DNA of 64,000 nt from Mammaliicoccus sp. Dog046 (GCF_034039665.1 NZ_CP120131.1:522206-586205); one strand, 5' to 3'; positions 43,373 through 53,780 are shown, counted from the stretch's first letter. Program-made: numbers and translations. Notes: generated from the sequence alone by a model not told the origin.

Positions 43373-43559
43373 TCGCTAGCCTCACTTTTACTTATAAATA
43401 CATTGTTTATAGTAAAATTTCAGACTTACATACGCCTAACTTTTTTTAATTTATGCTATGAATTAAGAAGTATTTGTGAAAAAATATACATAGCTCTTTC
43501 ATTGCGTAGTTGAAAGGTGTAAATTAAGTTTATACTATTTATAGAGAGGAAATTATTTT

Positions 43560-44327
43560 ATGAAACGATTGTTTATGCTCGTTGTAGCATTATTAGTTGT
43601 ATTGGCTGGGTGTAATACGGAATCTAACCAAGACAAAATTAATAAAAAAAATGAAGAAAAGCACTTAACTGTATCTGCAGCAGCAAGTTTAACAGATGTC
43701 ACTAAAGCACTAGAAAAAGAATATAAAAAACAACACCCTAATACAAATATTAAATTTAATTACGGTGGTTCTGGTAGTTTAAGAAAGCAAGTTGAAGCGG
43801 GTGCTGATGTAGATGTTATTATGTCAGCAAATACCGAAGATGTAGACACACTAAAAGATAATAAAAAAGTATCAGAAGTGTATGACTATACTAAAAACAA
43901 ATTAATTGCGATTAAATACAAGAATTCTAACATCAAAAAAATTAAAAACGTAAGTTCACCTTCTAAAGTTGCGGTAGGTGAAGAAAAAAGTGTACCGGCA
44001 GGAAGATATGCGATTGAATACTTGAAGAAAGAAAAATTATACGAAGGTATGACAAGTACATTTGTATTTGCGAAAGATGTTAAACAAGTATTGAATTATG
44101 TTAAGAAAGAAAATGCTGAAATTGGATTTGTTTATGAAACAGATTTATATAAAGGTAAAGATAAAAAAGTAGAAAACATTGTTAAATTAACAGATGCCCC
44201 ATTAGATGAACCAATTATATACAGAGCAGGGCTTGTTACAGACAAAAAAGAATCAAAAGAGTGGTTTAATTTCTTAAAATCAAAAGAAGCTAAACAAATA
44301 TTTAAAGAATATCACTTTGAAGGTTAG
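43560..44327 (+). CDS. modA: Molybdate-binding lipoprotein ModA
   Basis: A 255-residue solute-binding protein. Lipobox LAGC (Cys18), then the ModA start LTVSAAASLTDVTKALEKEY, the oxyanion-binding NYGGSGSLRKQVEAGADVDV and PAGRYAIEYLKK. It binds molybdate outside the cell and feeds ModBC. AGAGAGGAAA precedes the ATG. First gene of modABC, which supplies the metal for the nitrate reductase and formate-dehydrogenase-like enzyme around it. Confidence 0.95.
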   Translation: MKRLFMLVVALLVVLAGCNTESNQDKINKKNEEKHLTVSAAASLTDVTKALEKEYKKQHPNTNIKFNYGGSGSLRKQVEAGADVDVIMSANTEDVDTLKDNKKVSEVYDYTKNKLIAIKYKNSNIKKIKNVSSPSKVAVGEEKSVPAGRYAIEYLKKEKLYEGMTSTFVFAKDVKQVLNYVKKENAEIGFVYETDLYKGKDKKVENIVKLTDAPLDEPIIYRAGLVTDKKESKEWFNFLKSKEAKQIFKEYHFEG

Positions 44328-44338
44328 GAGCTTAATCT

Positions 44339-45007
44339 ATGCCAGATTTAACACCATTATGGATATCAATGAAAGTAACATTAATAAGTACAATTATTGT
44401 ATGTATATTAGGTATTGTTCTGGCAAAGTTAATGCACCGCTACAATGGTAAACTTAAACCATATATAGAAAGTGTCATTATGTTACCCATTGTTTTACCA
44501 CCAACTGTGATGGGATTTATTTTATTGATTATATTTTCAAAAAATCAATGGTTTGGTCATTTAATAGACCAAACATTACATATTCAAGTCATATTTAGTT
44601 GGGTGGGTGCGGTCATCGCTGCAGTAATTGTCAGCATACCGCTTATGTATCAACATGTGATCAATGGTTTTCAATCCATTAATCCTAAGATGTTAAACTC
44701 AGCTAGAACAATGGGTGCGAGTGAAAGAAAGATATTTTGGACAATCGTTATACCACTAACAAAACGTGCAATATTTTCAGGTATTGTTATGAGTTTTGCT
44801 CGAGGATTAGGTGAGTTTGGAGCAACGCTTATGATTGCAGGATATATTCCAGGGTTAACGAACACGTTACCTCTGGAAATATATTTTTTAGTACAATCTG
44901 GTGAAGAGAATCAAGCTTGGTTATGGGTCATCGTGTTGATTGCTTTTGCAGTGTGTGTGATCAGCGCATTAAATATATTAAATCAGAAAAACCATAAGTG
45001 GGAGTGA
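44339..45007 (+). CDS. modB: Molybdate ABC transporter permease ModB
   Basis: A 222-residue permease with about five helices. ModB features: MLPIVLPPTVMGFILL (residues ~48-63), the EAA-like coupling loop NSARTMGASERKIFWTIVIPL and ARGLGEFGATLMIAG. Spaced 11 bp after modA. Confidence 0.95.
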   Translation: MPDLTPLWISMKVTLISTIIVCILGIVLAKLMHRYNGKLKPYIESVIMLPIVLPPTVMGFILLIIFSKNQWFGHLIDQTLHIQVIFSWVGAVIAAVIVSIPLMYQHVINGFQSINPKMLNSARTMGASERKIFWTIVIPLTKRAIFSGIVMSFARGLGEFGATLMIAGYIPGLTNTLPLEIYFLVQSGEENQAWLWVIVLIAFAVCVISALNILNQKNHKWE

Positions 45008-45012
45008 TATGT

Positions 45013-45612
45013 ATGATTCACATTAATATAAAAAAAATAATTAAAAATCGTACAATCACGTTAAATATCCAGTCAGAAGTACCGAAAATTTATGCCATCG
45101 TTGGAAAATCGGGCATAGGCAAAACGACGTTGTTAAATATTATTTCTGGTTTAGCAGAAGCAGATGATGTATTCATACGTATAGATAATGAAACGTTAAG
45201 TCATCACGGGCATCAAGTGAAGGTACAAGATAGAAAAATCGGATATTTATTTCAGGATTATCAGCTATTTCCGCATATGACAGTTCATGAAAATATTCAT
45301 TATATGACCCGACCGAATAAAGATACTGAACATTTGATTAAGCAATTAAATATAGAACATTGTTTAGATCAATATCCTTCAACGCTATCAGGTGGAGAAT
45401 CTCAAAGAGTTGCGTTATGCAGAGTATTAAGCGTGAAACCTAACTTGTTATTATTGGATGAACCATTTTCAAGTTTAGATGATGAAACGAAAGAAGAAGG
45501 AATGAGATTAATTCAAAAGATTTTTGCAACGTGGCGAATTCCAATCATACTCGTTTCACATTCTAAAAAAGAAGTTACAACGCTATCAGATGAAGTAATA
45601 GAAATTAAATAA
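45013..45612 (+). CDS. modC: Molybdate ABC transporter ATPase ModC (short form)
   Basis: A 199-residue ATPase: Walker A GKSGIGKTT, signature LSGGESQR, Walker B LLLLDEPFSSLD, switch His in ILVSHSKKEV. It stops right after the nucleotide-binding domain; the C-terminal TOBE/molybdate-regulatory domain of E. coli ModC (about 350 residues) is missing. GTGGGAGTGA favours the ATG at 45013, 5 bp after modB. Confidence 0.92.
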   Translation: MIHINIKKIIKNRTITLNIQSEVPKIYAIVGKSGIGKTTLLNIISGLAEADDVFIRIDNETLSHHGHQVKVQDRKIGYLFQDYQLFPHMTVHENIHYMTRPNKDTEHLIKQLNIEHCLDQYPSTLSGGESQRVALCRVLSVKPNLLLLDEPFSSLDDETKEEGMRLIQKIFATWRIPIILVSHSKKEVTTLSDEVIEIK

Positions 45613-45640
45613 TGTACGAAATTATGAAATTAAAACATAA

Positions 45641-45680
45641 AGTCTGTCGATTAAGTGAAACCTAATCGACAGGCTTTTTT
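45641..45680 (+). terminator. Terminator of modABC
   Basis: AGTCTGTCGATTA (45641-45653) pairs with TAATCGACAGGCT (45663-45675), one wobble, then six Ts. Confidence 0.88.
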
Positions 45681-45724
45681 ATGCTTTAATTTTCAAAGTG
45701 AAATAGGGAATTTCGAACGATGTA

Positions 45725-45768
45725 TAGGTAATCCCCTAATATAAAAAGTTTGTGAATTTTTTTACAAT
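45725..45768 (+). promoter_or_regulatory. narG promoter with NreC-like box
   Basis: TAGGTAATCCCCTA (45725-45738) matches the S. carnosus NreC palindrome TAGGG-N4-CCCTA with one mismatch. A -10 TACAAT lies at 45763-45768, 24 bp downstream of the box, with no good -35, as expected of an activated promoter. A half-site TAGGG lies at 45704-45708. Confidence 0.6.
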
Positions 45769-45808
45769 GTAGTTAGTAGAAAAGGGCAAAAATTAGGAGG
45801 TACCATAT

Positions 45809-48800
45809 ATGGTTAAATTAGGTTTGAAATTCTTTAAGCCAACTGAAAAATTTAAAGGTAATTGGTCTATTTTAGAAGAGAAAAGTAGAGAATGGGAAAA
45901 GATGTACAGAGAAAGATGGAGTCATGACAAAGTTGTCAGAACAACGCATGGCGTGAACTGTACAGGGTCTTGCTCATGGAAAGTATTTGTGAAAAATGGC
46001 GTGATTACATGGGAGAATCAGCAAATCGATTATCCATCGTGTGGACCAGACATGCCTGAATTTGAGCCAAGAGGATGTCCGCGTGGTGCATCGTTTTCTT
46101 GGTATGAATATAGTCCATTACGTATTAAATTTCCATACGTCAGAGGGAAACTGTGGAAATTATGGAAAGCAGCTTTAGAAGAATATGGAGATCCAGTTGT
46201 TGCTTGGGCATCCATTGTTGAAGATGAAGAAAAGGCACACATGTATAAAAATGCGAGAGGTAAAGGTGGACATGTAAGAGTCAATTGGAGAGATGTAACA
46301 CAACTGATTGCAGCACAAATTATATATACCGTAAAAAAATACGGACCAGATAGAATCGCTGGATTCACACCTATACCTGCAATGTCGATGATTAGTTACG
46401 CTTCAGGTGCTCGATTTATTTCATTATTAGGTGGAGAAATGTTGAGTTTCTATGACTGGTATGCCGATTTACCACCAGCATCACCACAAATTTGGGGAGA
46501 GCAAACGGACGTACCTGAGTCTAGTGATTGGTACAATGCGGGCTACATTATTATGTGGGGATCAAATGTACCTTTAACAAGAACGCCTGATGCACATTTT
46601 ATGACTGAAGTACGATATAAAGGAACTAAAGTTGTGTCAGTTGCACCAGATTATGCCGAAAACGTTAAATTTGCGGATAATTGGCTAGCACCAAATCCAG
46701 GTACAGATGCAGCGTTATCTCAAGCGATGACACATGTGATACTTCAAGAGTTTTATGAAGAAAAGCAAGAACCAATGTTTATTAATTATGCTAAACAATA
46801 TACAGATATGCCGTTTATCATTCAACTAGATAAACATGGTGAGGGTTATAAAGCAGGTCGATTTTTAAGAGCAAGTGATTTAGGTATGGAAACGGAACAT
46901 GCTGAATGGAAACCTGTAATCTATGATCAACATAAAGGGGAACTTGTTGTTCCGAATGGCACGATGGGACAGCGATATGAAGAAGGTGCTAAATGGAATT
47001 TAAGTTTAGAAAATGAAGATGGTACATTACTTGATCCAGCACTTTCACTGAAAGAACATGAATCTTCAGTGATGACGATACAATTCCCGTATTTTGATAA
47101 TGAAGGAAATGGTACGTTCGAACGTCCAATTATCGTTAAAGAAATTGAAAAGGCAAATGGTGAAAAAGCATATATCGCGACAATCTATGACTTAATGACA
47201 AGTCAATATGGTGTAAGACGTTTAAATCATCCACTTGAAGCAAAAGGATTTGAAGATGAAACGTCGTTATATTCTCCTAAATGGCAAGAAAAAGTGACTG
47301 GCGTAAAAGCATCTGTCGTGATTCAAGTGGCACGTGAATTTGCGCAAAATGCGATTGATACAGAAGGTCGTTCAATGATTATCATGGGTGCAGGAATTAA
47401 TCATTGGTTTAATTCAGATACGATTTATCGTTCGATTTTGAATTTAGTCATTCTTTGTGGCTGCCAAGGTGTGAATGGCGGTGGATGGGCGCATTACGTT
47501 GGTCAAGAAAAATGTAGACCGATTGAAGGATGGTCCACAATTGCATTCGCAAAAGACTGGCAAGGTCCACCAAGATTACAAAATGCGACAAGTTGGTTCT
47601 ATTTTGCGACGGATCAATGGAAGTATGAAGAGTCTGGTGTAGATAAATTACAATCACCACTTTCTAATGAACTGAAACATAAGCATCCTGCAGATTACAA
47701 TGTATTAGCTGCAAGGTTAGGTTGGTTGCCCTCTTATCCACAATTTGATTGTAATAGTCTATTGTTCGGTGAAGAAGCAAAAGAAGCGGGCGATGATTCG
47801 AATGAAGCAATTATTAAAAGAGCAGTCGATTCAGTAAAGAATAAGCAAACAAAATTTGCGATAGAAGACCCAGATGCAAAACAAAATCATCCAAAAACAT
47901 TATTTGTATGGCGTTCAAATTTAATTTCAAGTTCTGCTAAAGGTCAAGAATACTTCATGAAACATTTATTGGGGACGAAGTCAGGCTTATTAGCAAACCC
48001 GAATGAAACTGAAAAACCAGAAGAAATTATGTGGAGAGAAGATACAACAGGTAAGTTAGATTTACTAGTTGCATTAGATTTTAGAATGACAGCAACACCT
48101 TTATATGCAGATGTTGTATTACCAGCTGCAACTTGGTATGAGAAACATGATATATCTTCAACAGATATGCACCCATTTATTCATCCATTTAATCCAGCAG
48201 TTGATCCATTATGGGAATCTCGATCAGATTGGGACATCTTTAAAACATTAGCAAAAGGCGTATCTGATTTGTCGAAAACGCATATGAAAGAAACATTTAA
48301 AGATGTCGTTACATCACCTTTAGCGCACGATTCAAAACAAGAAATTTCAACACCTTATGGCCTTGTGAAAGATTGGTCTAAAGGAGAAATCGAGGCGATT
48401 CCAGGTAAAACAATGCCAGGTTTTGCTGTAGTAGAAAGAAATTATACTGAGATCTATGATAAATATATTTCGGTAGGACCATTATTAGAAAAGGGGAAAA
48501 TCGGTGCACACGGTGTGAGTTATTCCGTGAAAGAACAATATGATGAATTGAAATTAATGTTAGATACTTGGGAAGATGAAACAGTGAAAAATGGTCTGCC
48601 AAGAATGGATACAGCACGAAAAGTCGCTGATGTTATATTGAATGTTTCTTCCGCTTCAAATGGTAAAGTATCACAAAAATCATACGAAGACTTAGAAAAT
48701 CAAACAGGTATGACATTAAAAGATATTTCATCTGAACGTGCGTCTGAGAAAATTACATTCCAGAACATTACAGCTCAACCTAGAGAAGTGATTCCAACAG

Positions 48801-49480
48801 CTGTATTTCCAGGTTCTAATAAATTAGATAGAAGATATTCTCCATTCACAACGAATATCGAACGGTTAGTTCCTTTTAGAACATTAACAGGTAGACAAAG
48901 TTATTATATTGACCATGAAGTGTTCTTGCAGTTTGGAGAAAATTTACCAGTGTATAAACCAACGCTACCACCAATGGTATTTGGCACGAAAGATAAACAA
49001 ATTAAAGGTGGCGTAGATACGCTCGTATTAAGGTACTTAACACCACATGGTAAATGGAATATCCATTCAACTTATCAAGATAATTTACACATGTTGACGC
49101 TATTCAGAGGTGGTCCAACAGTTTGGATTTCAAAAGAAGATGCAGAAGAACATGATATTAATGATAACGACTGGTTAGAAGTGTATAACCGTAATGGATT
49201 AGTCACTGCTAGAGCAGTTGTATCACATAGAATGCCTAGAGGTACGATGTTTATGTATCACGCACAAGATAAGCATATTGAAACACCAGGTTCAGAAATT
49301 ACAGATACACGTGGTGGTTCTCATAATGCACCAACACGTATCCATTTAAAACCGACACAACTCGTAGGTGGTTATGCACAAATGAGTTATGGATTTAACT
49401 ATTATGGTCCAATAGGAAACCAACGTGATGTGTATGTTGCGATTAGAAAGATGAAGGAGGTAGATTGGCTTGAAGATTAA
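45809..49480 (+). CDS. narG: Respiratory nitrate reductase alpha subunit NarG
   Basis: A 1223-residue catalytic subunit that reduces nitrate to nitrite with quinol electrons. The N-terminal Fe-S motif HGVNCTGSCSWKVF (His then Cys-x3-Cys, with a further Cys in PRGCPRGASF) and the molybdenum-aspartate segment SNVPLTRTPDAHFMTE are intact. Holds bis-MGD. TAGGAGG precedes the ATG. It overlaps narH by 11 nt. An NreC-like box at the promoter indicates activation without oxygen and with nitrate. Confidence 0.98.
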   Translation: MVKLGLKFFKPTEKFKGNWSILEEKSREWEKMYRERWSHDKVVRTTHGVNCTGSCSWKVFVKNGVITWENQQIDYPSCGPDMPEFEPRGCPRGASFSWYEYSPLRIKFPYVRGKLWKLWKAALEEYGDPVVAWASIVEDEEKAHMYKNARGKGGHVRVNWRDVTQLIAAQIIYTVKKYGPDRIAGFTPIPAMSMISYASGARFISLLGGEMLSFYDWYADLPPASPQIWGEQTDVPESSDWYNAGYIIMWGSNVPLTRTPDAHFMTEVRYKGTKVVSVAPDYAENVKFADNWLAPNPGTDAALSQAMTHVILQEFYEEKQEPMFINYAKQYTDMPFIIQLDKHGEGYKAGRFLRASDLGMETEHAEWKPVIYDQHKGELVVPNGTMGQRYEEGAKWNLSLENEDGTLLDPALSLKEHESSVMTIQFPYFDNEGNGTFERPIIVKEIEKANGEKAYIATIYDLMTSQYGVRRLNHPLEAKGFEDETSLYSPKWQEKVTGVKASVVIQVAREFAQNAIDTEGRSMIIMGAGINHWFNSDTIYRSILNLVILCGCQGVNGGGWAHYVGQEKCRPIEGWSTIAFAKDWQGPPRLQNATSWFYFATDQWKYEESGVDKLQSPLSNELKHKHPADYNVLAARLGWLPSYPQFDCNSLLFGEEAKEAGDDSNEAIIKRAVDSVKNKQTKFAIEDPDAKQNHPKTLFVWRSNLISSSAKGQEYFMKHLLGTKSGLLANPNETEKPEEIMWREDTTGKLDLLVALDFRMTATPLYADVVLPAATWYEKHDISSTDMHPFIHPFNPAVDPLWESRSDWDIFKTLAKGVSDLSKTHMKETFKDVVTSPLAHDSKQEISTPYGLVKDWSKGEIEAIPGKTMPGFAVVERNYTEIYDKYISVGPLLEKGKIGAHGVSYSVKEQYDELKLMLDTWEDETVKNGLPRMDTARKVADVILNVSSASNGKVSQKSYEDLENQTGMTLKDISSERASEKITFQNITAQPREVIPTAVFPGSNKLDRRYSPFTTNIERLVPFRTLTGRQSYYIDHEVFLQFGENLPVYKPTLPPMVFGTKDKQIKGGVDTLVLRYLTPHGKWNIHSTYQDNLHMLTLFRGGPTVWISKEDAEEHDINDNDWLEVYNRNGLVTARAVVSHRMPRGTMFMYHAQDKHIETPGSEITDTRGGSHNAPTRIHLKPTQLVGGYAQMSYGFNYYGPIGNQRDVYVAIRKMKEVDWLED

Positions 49481-51026
49481 AGCACAAGTAGCAATGGTAA
49501 TGAATTTAGATAAATGTATAGGTTGCCATACATGTAGTGTGACTTGTAAGAGTACTTGGACAAATCGTCCTGGTGCTGAATATATATGGTTTAACAATGT
49601 TGAAACGAAGCCAGGTATAGGCTATCCAAAACGATGGGAGGACCAAGAAACATATAAAGGTGGATGGGTGCTCAATCAAAAAGGAGACCTAGAATTAAAA
49701 TCTGGAAGCAAACTATCTAAAATTGCGCTCGGTAAAATATTCTATAATCCAGATATGCCTGAAATGAAGGATTATTATGAACCATGGACATATAACTATA
49801 AACACTTAACAACTGCTAAAGAAGGCAAACACTCACCTGTCGCTAAAGCAGAGTCAGTCATTTCAGGTAAAAAATTAGACCTCAAATGGGGACCAAACTG
49901 GGAAGATGATTTAGCTGGTGGTCATGTGACAGGTCCAACAGATCCTAATATTCAAAAAATCGAAGAAGAAATTAAATTTAATTTTGATCAAACATTTATG
50001 ATGTACTTACCAAGATTGTGTGAACACTGCTTAAATCCAAGCTGCGTAGCTTCTTGTCCATCAGGTGCTATGTATAAGAGGGATGAAGATGGAATTGTAC
50101 TTGTCGATCAAGATGCATGTCGTGGTTGGAGATACTGTATGACAGGGTGTCCTTATAAGAAAGTTTACTTCAACTGGAAAACAAATAAAGCAGAGAAATG
50201 TACATTCTGTTTCCCACGTGTAGAAGCAGGTTTACCTACTGTATGTTCAGAAACATGTACTGGTAGAATGCGTTATTTAGGTGTATTACTTTATGATGCA
50301 GATAAAGTGAAAGAAGCCGCTTCAGCTGAAAATGAACAGGATTTATATCAAAAACAATTAGACCTATTTTTAGATCCGTTTGATGAAGATATTATTCAAC
50401 AAGCAGAAAAAGATGGCATCACACAAGACTGGATTGAATCTGCACAAAATTCACCAGTATATAAATTGGCAATTGAATATAAATTAGCATTCCCATTACA
50501 TCCAGAATATAGAACTTTACCAATGGTGTGGTATTGTCCACCATTAAGCCCAATCATGAATTATTTCGAAGGGAAAGATTCAATCAGAAATCCAGATATG
50601 ATATTCCCAGCAATAGAAGAAATGAGATTGCCCGTTCAATATTTAGCTAATATGTTAACAGCGGGAGATACGAAAACGATTAAAAGTGCATTGCAACGTA
50701 TGGCTATGATGCGTAGTTATATGAGAGCTAAATCCAGTAACAAACCATTCGACACTTCTAGATTAAATCGTGTTGGCCTCACTGAAAGACAAACAAAGGA
50801 TATGTACCGATTACTAGCAATCGCAAAACATGAAGATCGTTTTGTTGTACCAACATCACATAAAGAAGGATATATGGATACGTACAGAGCACAAGGTAGC
50901 CAAGGTTATGGAGATGAAAATTTTGGCATGAATTGTGATGGATGTGGTGTTCAAGAACTTTCAGAAAATAAATCTGGTCAACAAATATATAACGAGAATT
51001 TCTATGGAGGGATTTTCCGTGATTAA
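49470..51026 (+). CDS. narH: Nitrate reductase beta subunit NarH
   Basis: A 518-residue iron-sulfur protein that passes electrons from NarI to NarG. Four cysteine clusters are visible: CIGCHTCSVTC at residues ~16-26, CEHCLNPSCVASC (~183), CRGWRYCMTGC (~217, Trp in place of one Cys, the [3Fe-4S] site) and CTFCFPR...CSETC (~244). Starts at TTG 49470, 9 nt after GAAGGAGG; overlaps narG and narJ. Confidence 0.97.
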   Translation: MKIKAQVAMVMNLDKCIGCHTCSVTCKSTWTNRPGAEYIWFNNVETKPGIGYPKRWEDQETYKGGWVLNQKGDLELKSGSKLSKIALGKIFYNPDMPEMKDYYEPWTYNYKHLTTAKEGKHSPVAKAESVISGKKLDLKWGPNWEDDLAGGHVTGPTDPNIQKIEEEIKFNFDQTFMMYLPRLCEHCLNPSCVASCPSGAMYKRDEDGIVLVDQDACRGWRYCMTGCPYKKVYFNWKTNKAEKCTFCFPRVEAGLPTVCSETCTGRMRYLGVLLYDADKVKEAASAENEQDLYQKQLDLFLDPFDEDIIQQAEKDGITQDWIESAQNSPVYKLAIEYKLAFPLHPEYRTLPMVWYCPPLSPIMNYFEGKDSIRNPDMIFPAIEEMRLPVQYLANMLTAGDTKTIKSALQRMAMMRSYMRAKSSNKPFDTSRLNRVGLTERQTKDMYRLLAIAKHEDRFVVPTSHKEGYMDTYRAQGSQGYGDENFGMNCDGCGVQELSENKSGQQIYNENFYGGIFRD

Positions 51027-51600
51027 TTTAGATGCATTGTATCAGTATAAAGAAAGTTTTGGCTTCTTCAGTAATCAATTGACCTATCCTGAGAAGTTGG
51101 ATTTTCATCCAAAAGCGTTTGAACACGCATTTGATGACAAACATCCAGGATATGCTAATGTACAACAATATTGGGAGAATATGCATGAAATATCACTCGA
51201 TGACATTCAAGAAGTATATACACGAACATTTGATTTTGAAAAAAAGACGACGCTTTATATGACATACAATAAGTTTAATGAACAAAAAGAGCGCGGTCAG
51301 ATGCTTGCAAGATTAAAAGTATTATATGAAATGTTTGGATTAGAAATGCCCAAAAGTGAACTCTCAGACTTTTTACCTTTGATGCTAGAATTTTTATATG
51401 CAGCTGATTGGAGAGGTGACAGTAGAGCACAAGAAAGTTTAACACTGGTTGTCATGGTCATTGAAGATGGTACGTATGAACTTATGCAATCACTCGGGGA
51501 ACAAAATAGTCCGTACTTTCATCTTATACAAGCTTTAAGAGAAACATTAAAAACATGTGTCGTGGAACAACAGCAAGAGAAGGTGATCAATGGTGATTAA
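51019..51600 (+). CDS. narJ: Nitrate reductase chaperone NarJ
   Basis: A 193-residue TorD-type chaperone that assembles NarG with its cofactor before membrane binding; it is not part of the final enzyme. Helical, with YPEKLDFHPKAFEHAF near the start and DFLPLMLEFLYAADWRGDS in the middle. The frame is open further upstream, but TGGAGGGA lies 6 nt before the GTG at 51019, giving the usual length. Overlaps narH by 8 nt and narI by 11 nt. Confidence 0.94.
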   Translation: MINLDALYQYKESFGFFSNQLTYPEKLDFHPKAFEHAFDDKHPGYANVQQYWENMHEISLDDIQEVYTRTFDFEKKTTLYMTYNKFNEQKERGQMLARLKVLYEMFGLEMPKSELSDFLPLMLEFLYAADWRGDSRAQESLTLVVMVIEDGTYELMQSLGEQNSPYFHLIQALRETLKTCVVEQQQEKVINGD

Positions 51601-52273
51601 TCAATTTGTTTGGGTGATTTACCCATATTTATGTGTGGCAATATTTATTATCGGTCATATATTCAGATATAAATATGATCAATTTTCATGGACGGCAAAA
51701 TCGAGTGAATTTATTGAGAAAAAGCAATTAATGTGGGGGAGTATCTTATTTCATTTAGGTATTATACCGGTTATATTCGGTCATATAGTTGGATTAGGTA
51801 TTCCGGCAGAATGGTTAAATGCGGTGGGTGTTACTAATCACATTTATCATATTGGCGCGGTTTATATCGGAAGTATCTTCGGTATTATGACATTTCTAGG
51901 TATGATATTACTCACTGCACGAAGAATTACGAAAGAAAATGTTAGACGATTAAGTACAGTGTCAGACATTTTTGTTAATTTATTATTATTAGTAATTGTA
52001 TTTATGGGGTGTGTTGCAACGTTATGGACTAATGCGACAACACCAGAATTTGATTATAGACAAACGATCTCAGTTTGGTTCAGAGGTTTATTAATATTTA
52101 ATCCAGATGCGGCACTTATGATAGACGTACCATGGACATTTAAAGTACACATTATATCTGGATTATTTATAACAGCAATGTGGCCGTTTACGCGTCTCGT
52201 ACATGTATGGAGTGTACCATTAAACTATTTTAGTAGAAGTTATATTATTTACAGAAAGCACAAATCGAATTAA
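51590..52273 (+). CDS. narI: Nitrate reductase gamma subunit NarI
   Basis: A 227-residue cytochrome b membrane subunit with five helices that oxidises quinol. Candidate heme-binding histidines lie in ILFHLGIIPVIFGHIVGLG (residues ~52-70) and in the C-terminal FKVHIISGLFITAMWPFTRLVHVW. AAGGTGATC precedes the ATG. Confidence 0.95.
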   Translation: MVINQFVWVIYPYLCVAIFIIGHIFRYKYDQFSWTAKSSEFIEKKQLMWGSILFHLGIIPVIFGHIVGLGIPAEWLNAVGVTNHIYHIGAVYIGSIFGIMTFLGMILLTARRITKENVRRLSTVSDIFVNLLLLVIVFMGCVATLWTNATTPEFDYRQTISVWFRGLLIFNPDAALMIDVPWTFKVHIISGLFITAMWPFTRLVHVWSVPLNYFSRSYIIYRKHKSN

Positions 52274-52305
52274 AATAAAGATAAATTAAGTAGGAGTGTT
52301 TAAAT

Positions 52306-52749
52306 ATGTCTGTTGAATTTAAATTTCAAGAACAACTGAATCATATTCGTGAAACATATGGCTTTGATTTTGTCGGATTAGCAATGTCATCTGAAGAATC
52401 AGATTCATTTCATATAAAGTGGCGTTATGTTTCAGGTAATTTAAATCAAAGATATAAAAACATCGTACTTAGAAGTGGACGAGGCATTGCAGGTATTGTT
52501 ATTAAGAGTGGAAAAGCAATGACGATTACAGATGTTAAGGAAAGTCCGTATTATGATCAATTGTTTAACTATCCAATTATTCAAAGTGAACAATTAACAT
52601 CATTAATTGCACTTCCTTTATGGAAACAAAATAGAGTTTGTGGCGTCATTTTACTTGGACAACGACAAGATAAACCATTACCATCCGTTGACCTTGATCA
52701 ATTCACACGATTTGGCCCGTTTTTCGGAAAGGATATGATTAATTCATGA
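52306..52749 (+). CDS. nreA: Nitrate-sensing GAF protein NreA
   Basis: A 147-residue GAF-domain protein. In S. carnosus NreA binds nitrate and, when empty, blocks the kinase NreB. Visible GAF text: LRSGRGIAGIVIKSGKAMTI and SLIALPLWKQNRVCGVILLG. Follows narI by 32 bp and overlaps nreB by 4 nt, in line with the nreABC operon. RBS TAGGAGTG. Confidence 0.93.
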   Translation: MSVEFKFQEQLNHIRETYGFDFVGLAMSSEESDSFHIKWRYVSGNLNQRYKNIVLRSGRGIAGIVIKSGKAMTITDVKESPYYDQLFNYPIIQSEQLTSLIALPLWKQNRVCGVILLGQRQDKPLPSVDLDQFTRFGPFFGKDMINS

Positions 52750-53780
52750 ATGAGCAAGAAACATCCAAATTGACACAAATATTAGAACAATACTACGAAA
52801 AAACGAGTGAAATGATTGTTTTTCTTAATAGTAAAGGTCAAGTTATTAACATGAATCAAGCGGCGAGACGCGTCATTTCTGAAGATAATCAGTCCTCATT
52901 AACGCATGCAATTTGTAGTCGTTGTGAAGGTTACTCTAACGAATTTGCGATACAATCATGTAGAGAATGTTTCTTAGAATCAACGACGATTGGCAATAGT
53001 AGCTTTCAAGTATATATGCAAACAAATAGTGGTAAAGTAGAACCGTTTACTGCTACTTATCAGACCATTAGTCAGGAAGATGATGTGAAAGTATATACGT
53101 TACAGAATGTTTCACCACAAATTGAAAGACAACAAAAGTTACATCAACAAACGATGATGCAAAAAACAATCTCAGCACAAGAGAATGAACGTAAACGAAT
53201 TTCAAGAGAATTACATGACGGCGTCGTTCAAGAATTACTCAATGTAAGTGTTGAACTAAGATTGTTAAAATATCAAGATAATATCGAGAATTTAAAGACA
53301 CAGTCACAACACATTGAGCGTTTAATGTCCAAATTGATTGATGATACTAGAAACTTATCTTTAGAATTAAGGCCATCCTCTTTAGATGATTTAGGATTAA
53401 ACGCAGCATTTAAGTCTTATTTTAAACAGTTAGAAAAAAACTTTGGATTTATTGTACATTACCATAATGATTCAGATGATATTAGATTTAATAATGAGAT
53501 AGAAACGGTAGTGTATAGAATCGTGCAAGAAGCGGTGTTTAACGCTTTGAAATACGGACAAGTGGATAGTGTTGATGTGCATATGAGCTGTGAATCAAAC
53601 TTTATAGAAGTAGAAGTAGCAGATCAAGGTGTTGGTTTCGTATTAGGAAGTGAACCAAAAGGCTCGGGACTTGGTATTTATGGTATGCAAGAACGTGCTG
53701 AAATTGTTGGTGGTACGTTCAATATCGAAAGTAAAGTTGGAAAAGGTACAAATATTAAATTAACAGTACCAATAGCATAG
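52746..53780 (+). CDS. nreB: Oxygen-sensing histidine kinase NreB
   Basis: A 344-residue cytoplasmic kinase. The N-terminal PAS domain has Cys57, Cys60, Cys72 and Cys75 (C-x2-C-x11-C-x2-C), which in S. carnosus bind an oxygen-labile [4Fe-4S] cluster. The phosphorylated His is His157 in [16 protein letters not shown] (HisKA_3 type) and the ATP lid is [18 protein letters not shown]. No membrane segment. Active only without oxygen; phosphorylates NreC. Confidence 0.96.
   Translation: MNEQETSKLTQILEQYYEKTSEMIVFLNSKGQVINMNQAARRVISEDNQSSLTHAICSRCEGYSNEFAIQSCRECFLESTTIGNSSFQVYMQTNSGKVEPFTATYQTISQEDDVKVYTLQNVSPQIERQQKLHQQTMMQKTISAQENERKRISRELHDGVVQELLNVSVELRLLKYQDNIENLKTQSQHIERLMSKLIDDTRNLSLELRPSSLDDLGLNAAFKSYFKQLEKNFGFIVHYHNDSDDIRFNNEIETVVYRIVQEAVFNALKYGQVDSVDVHMSCESNFIEVEVADQGVGFVLGSEPKGSGLGIYGMQERAEIVGGTFNIESKVGKGTNIKLTVPIA

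Noticed and set aside
42912-43385. Three overlapping reverse-strand reading frames of 109-157 residues with a repeated Leu/Cys-rich text
   Set aside because: They are all readings of the 41-bp tandem array, which shifts frame every unit; there is no ribosome site or codon preference, and the three frames give the same repeated peptide.
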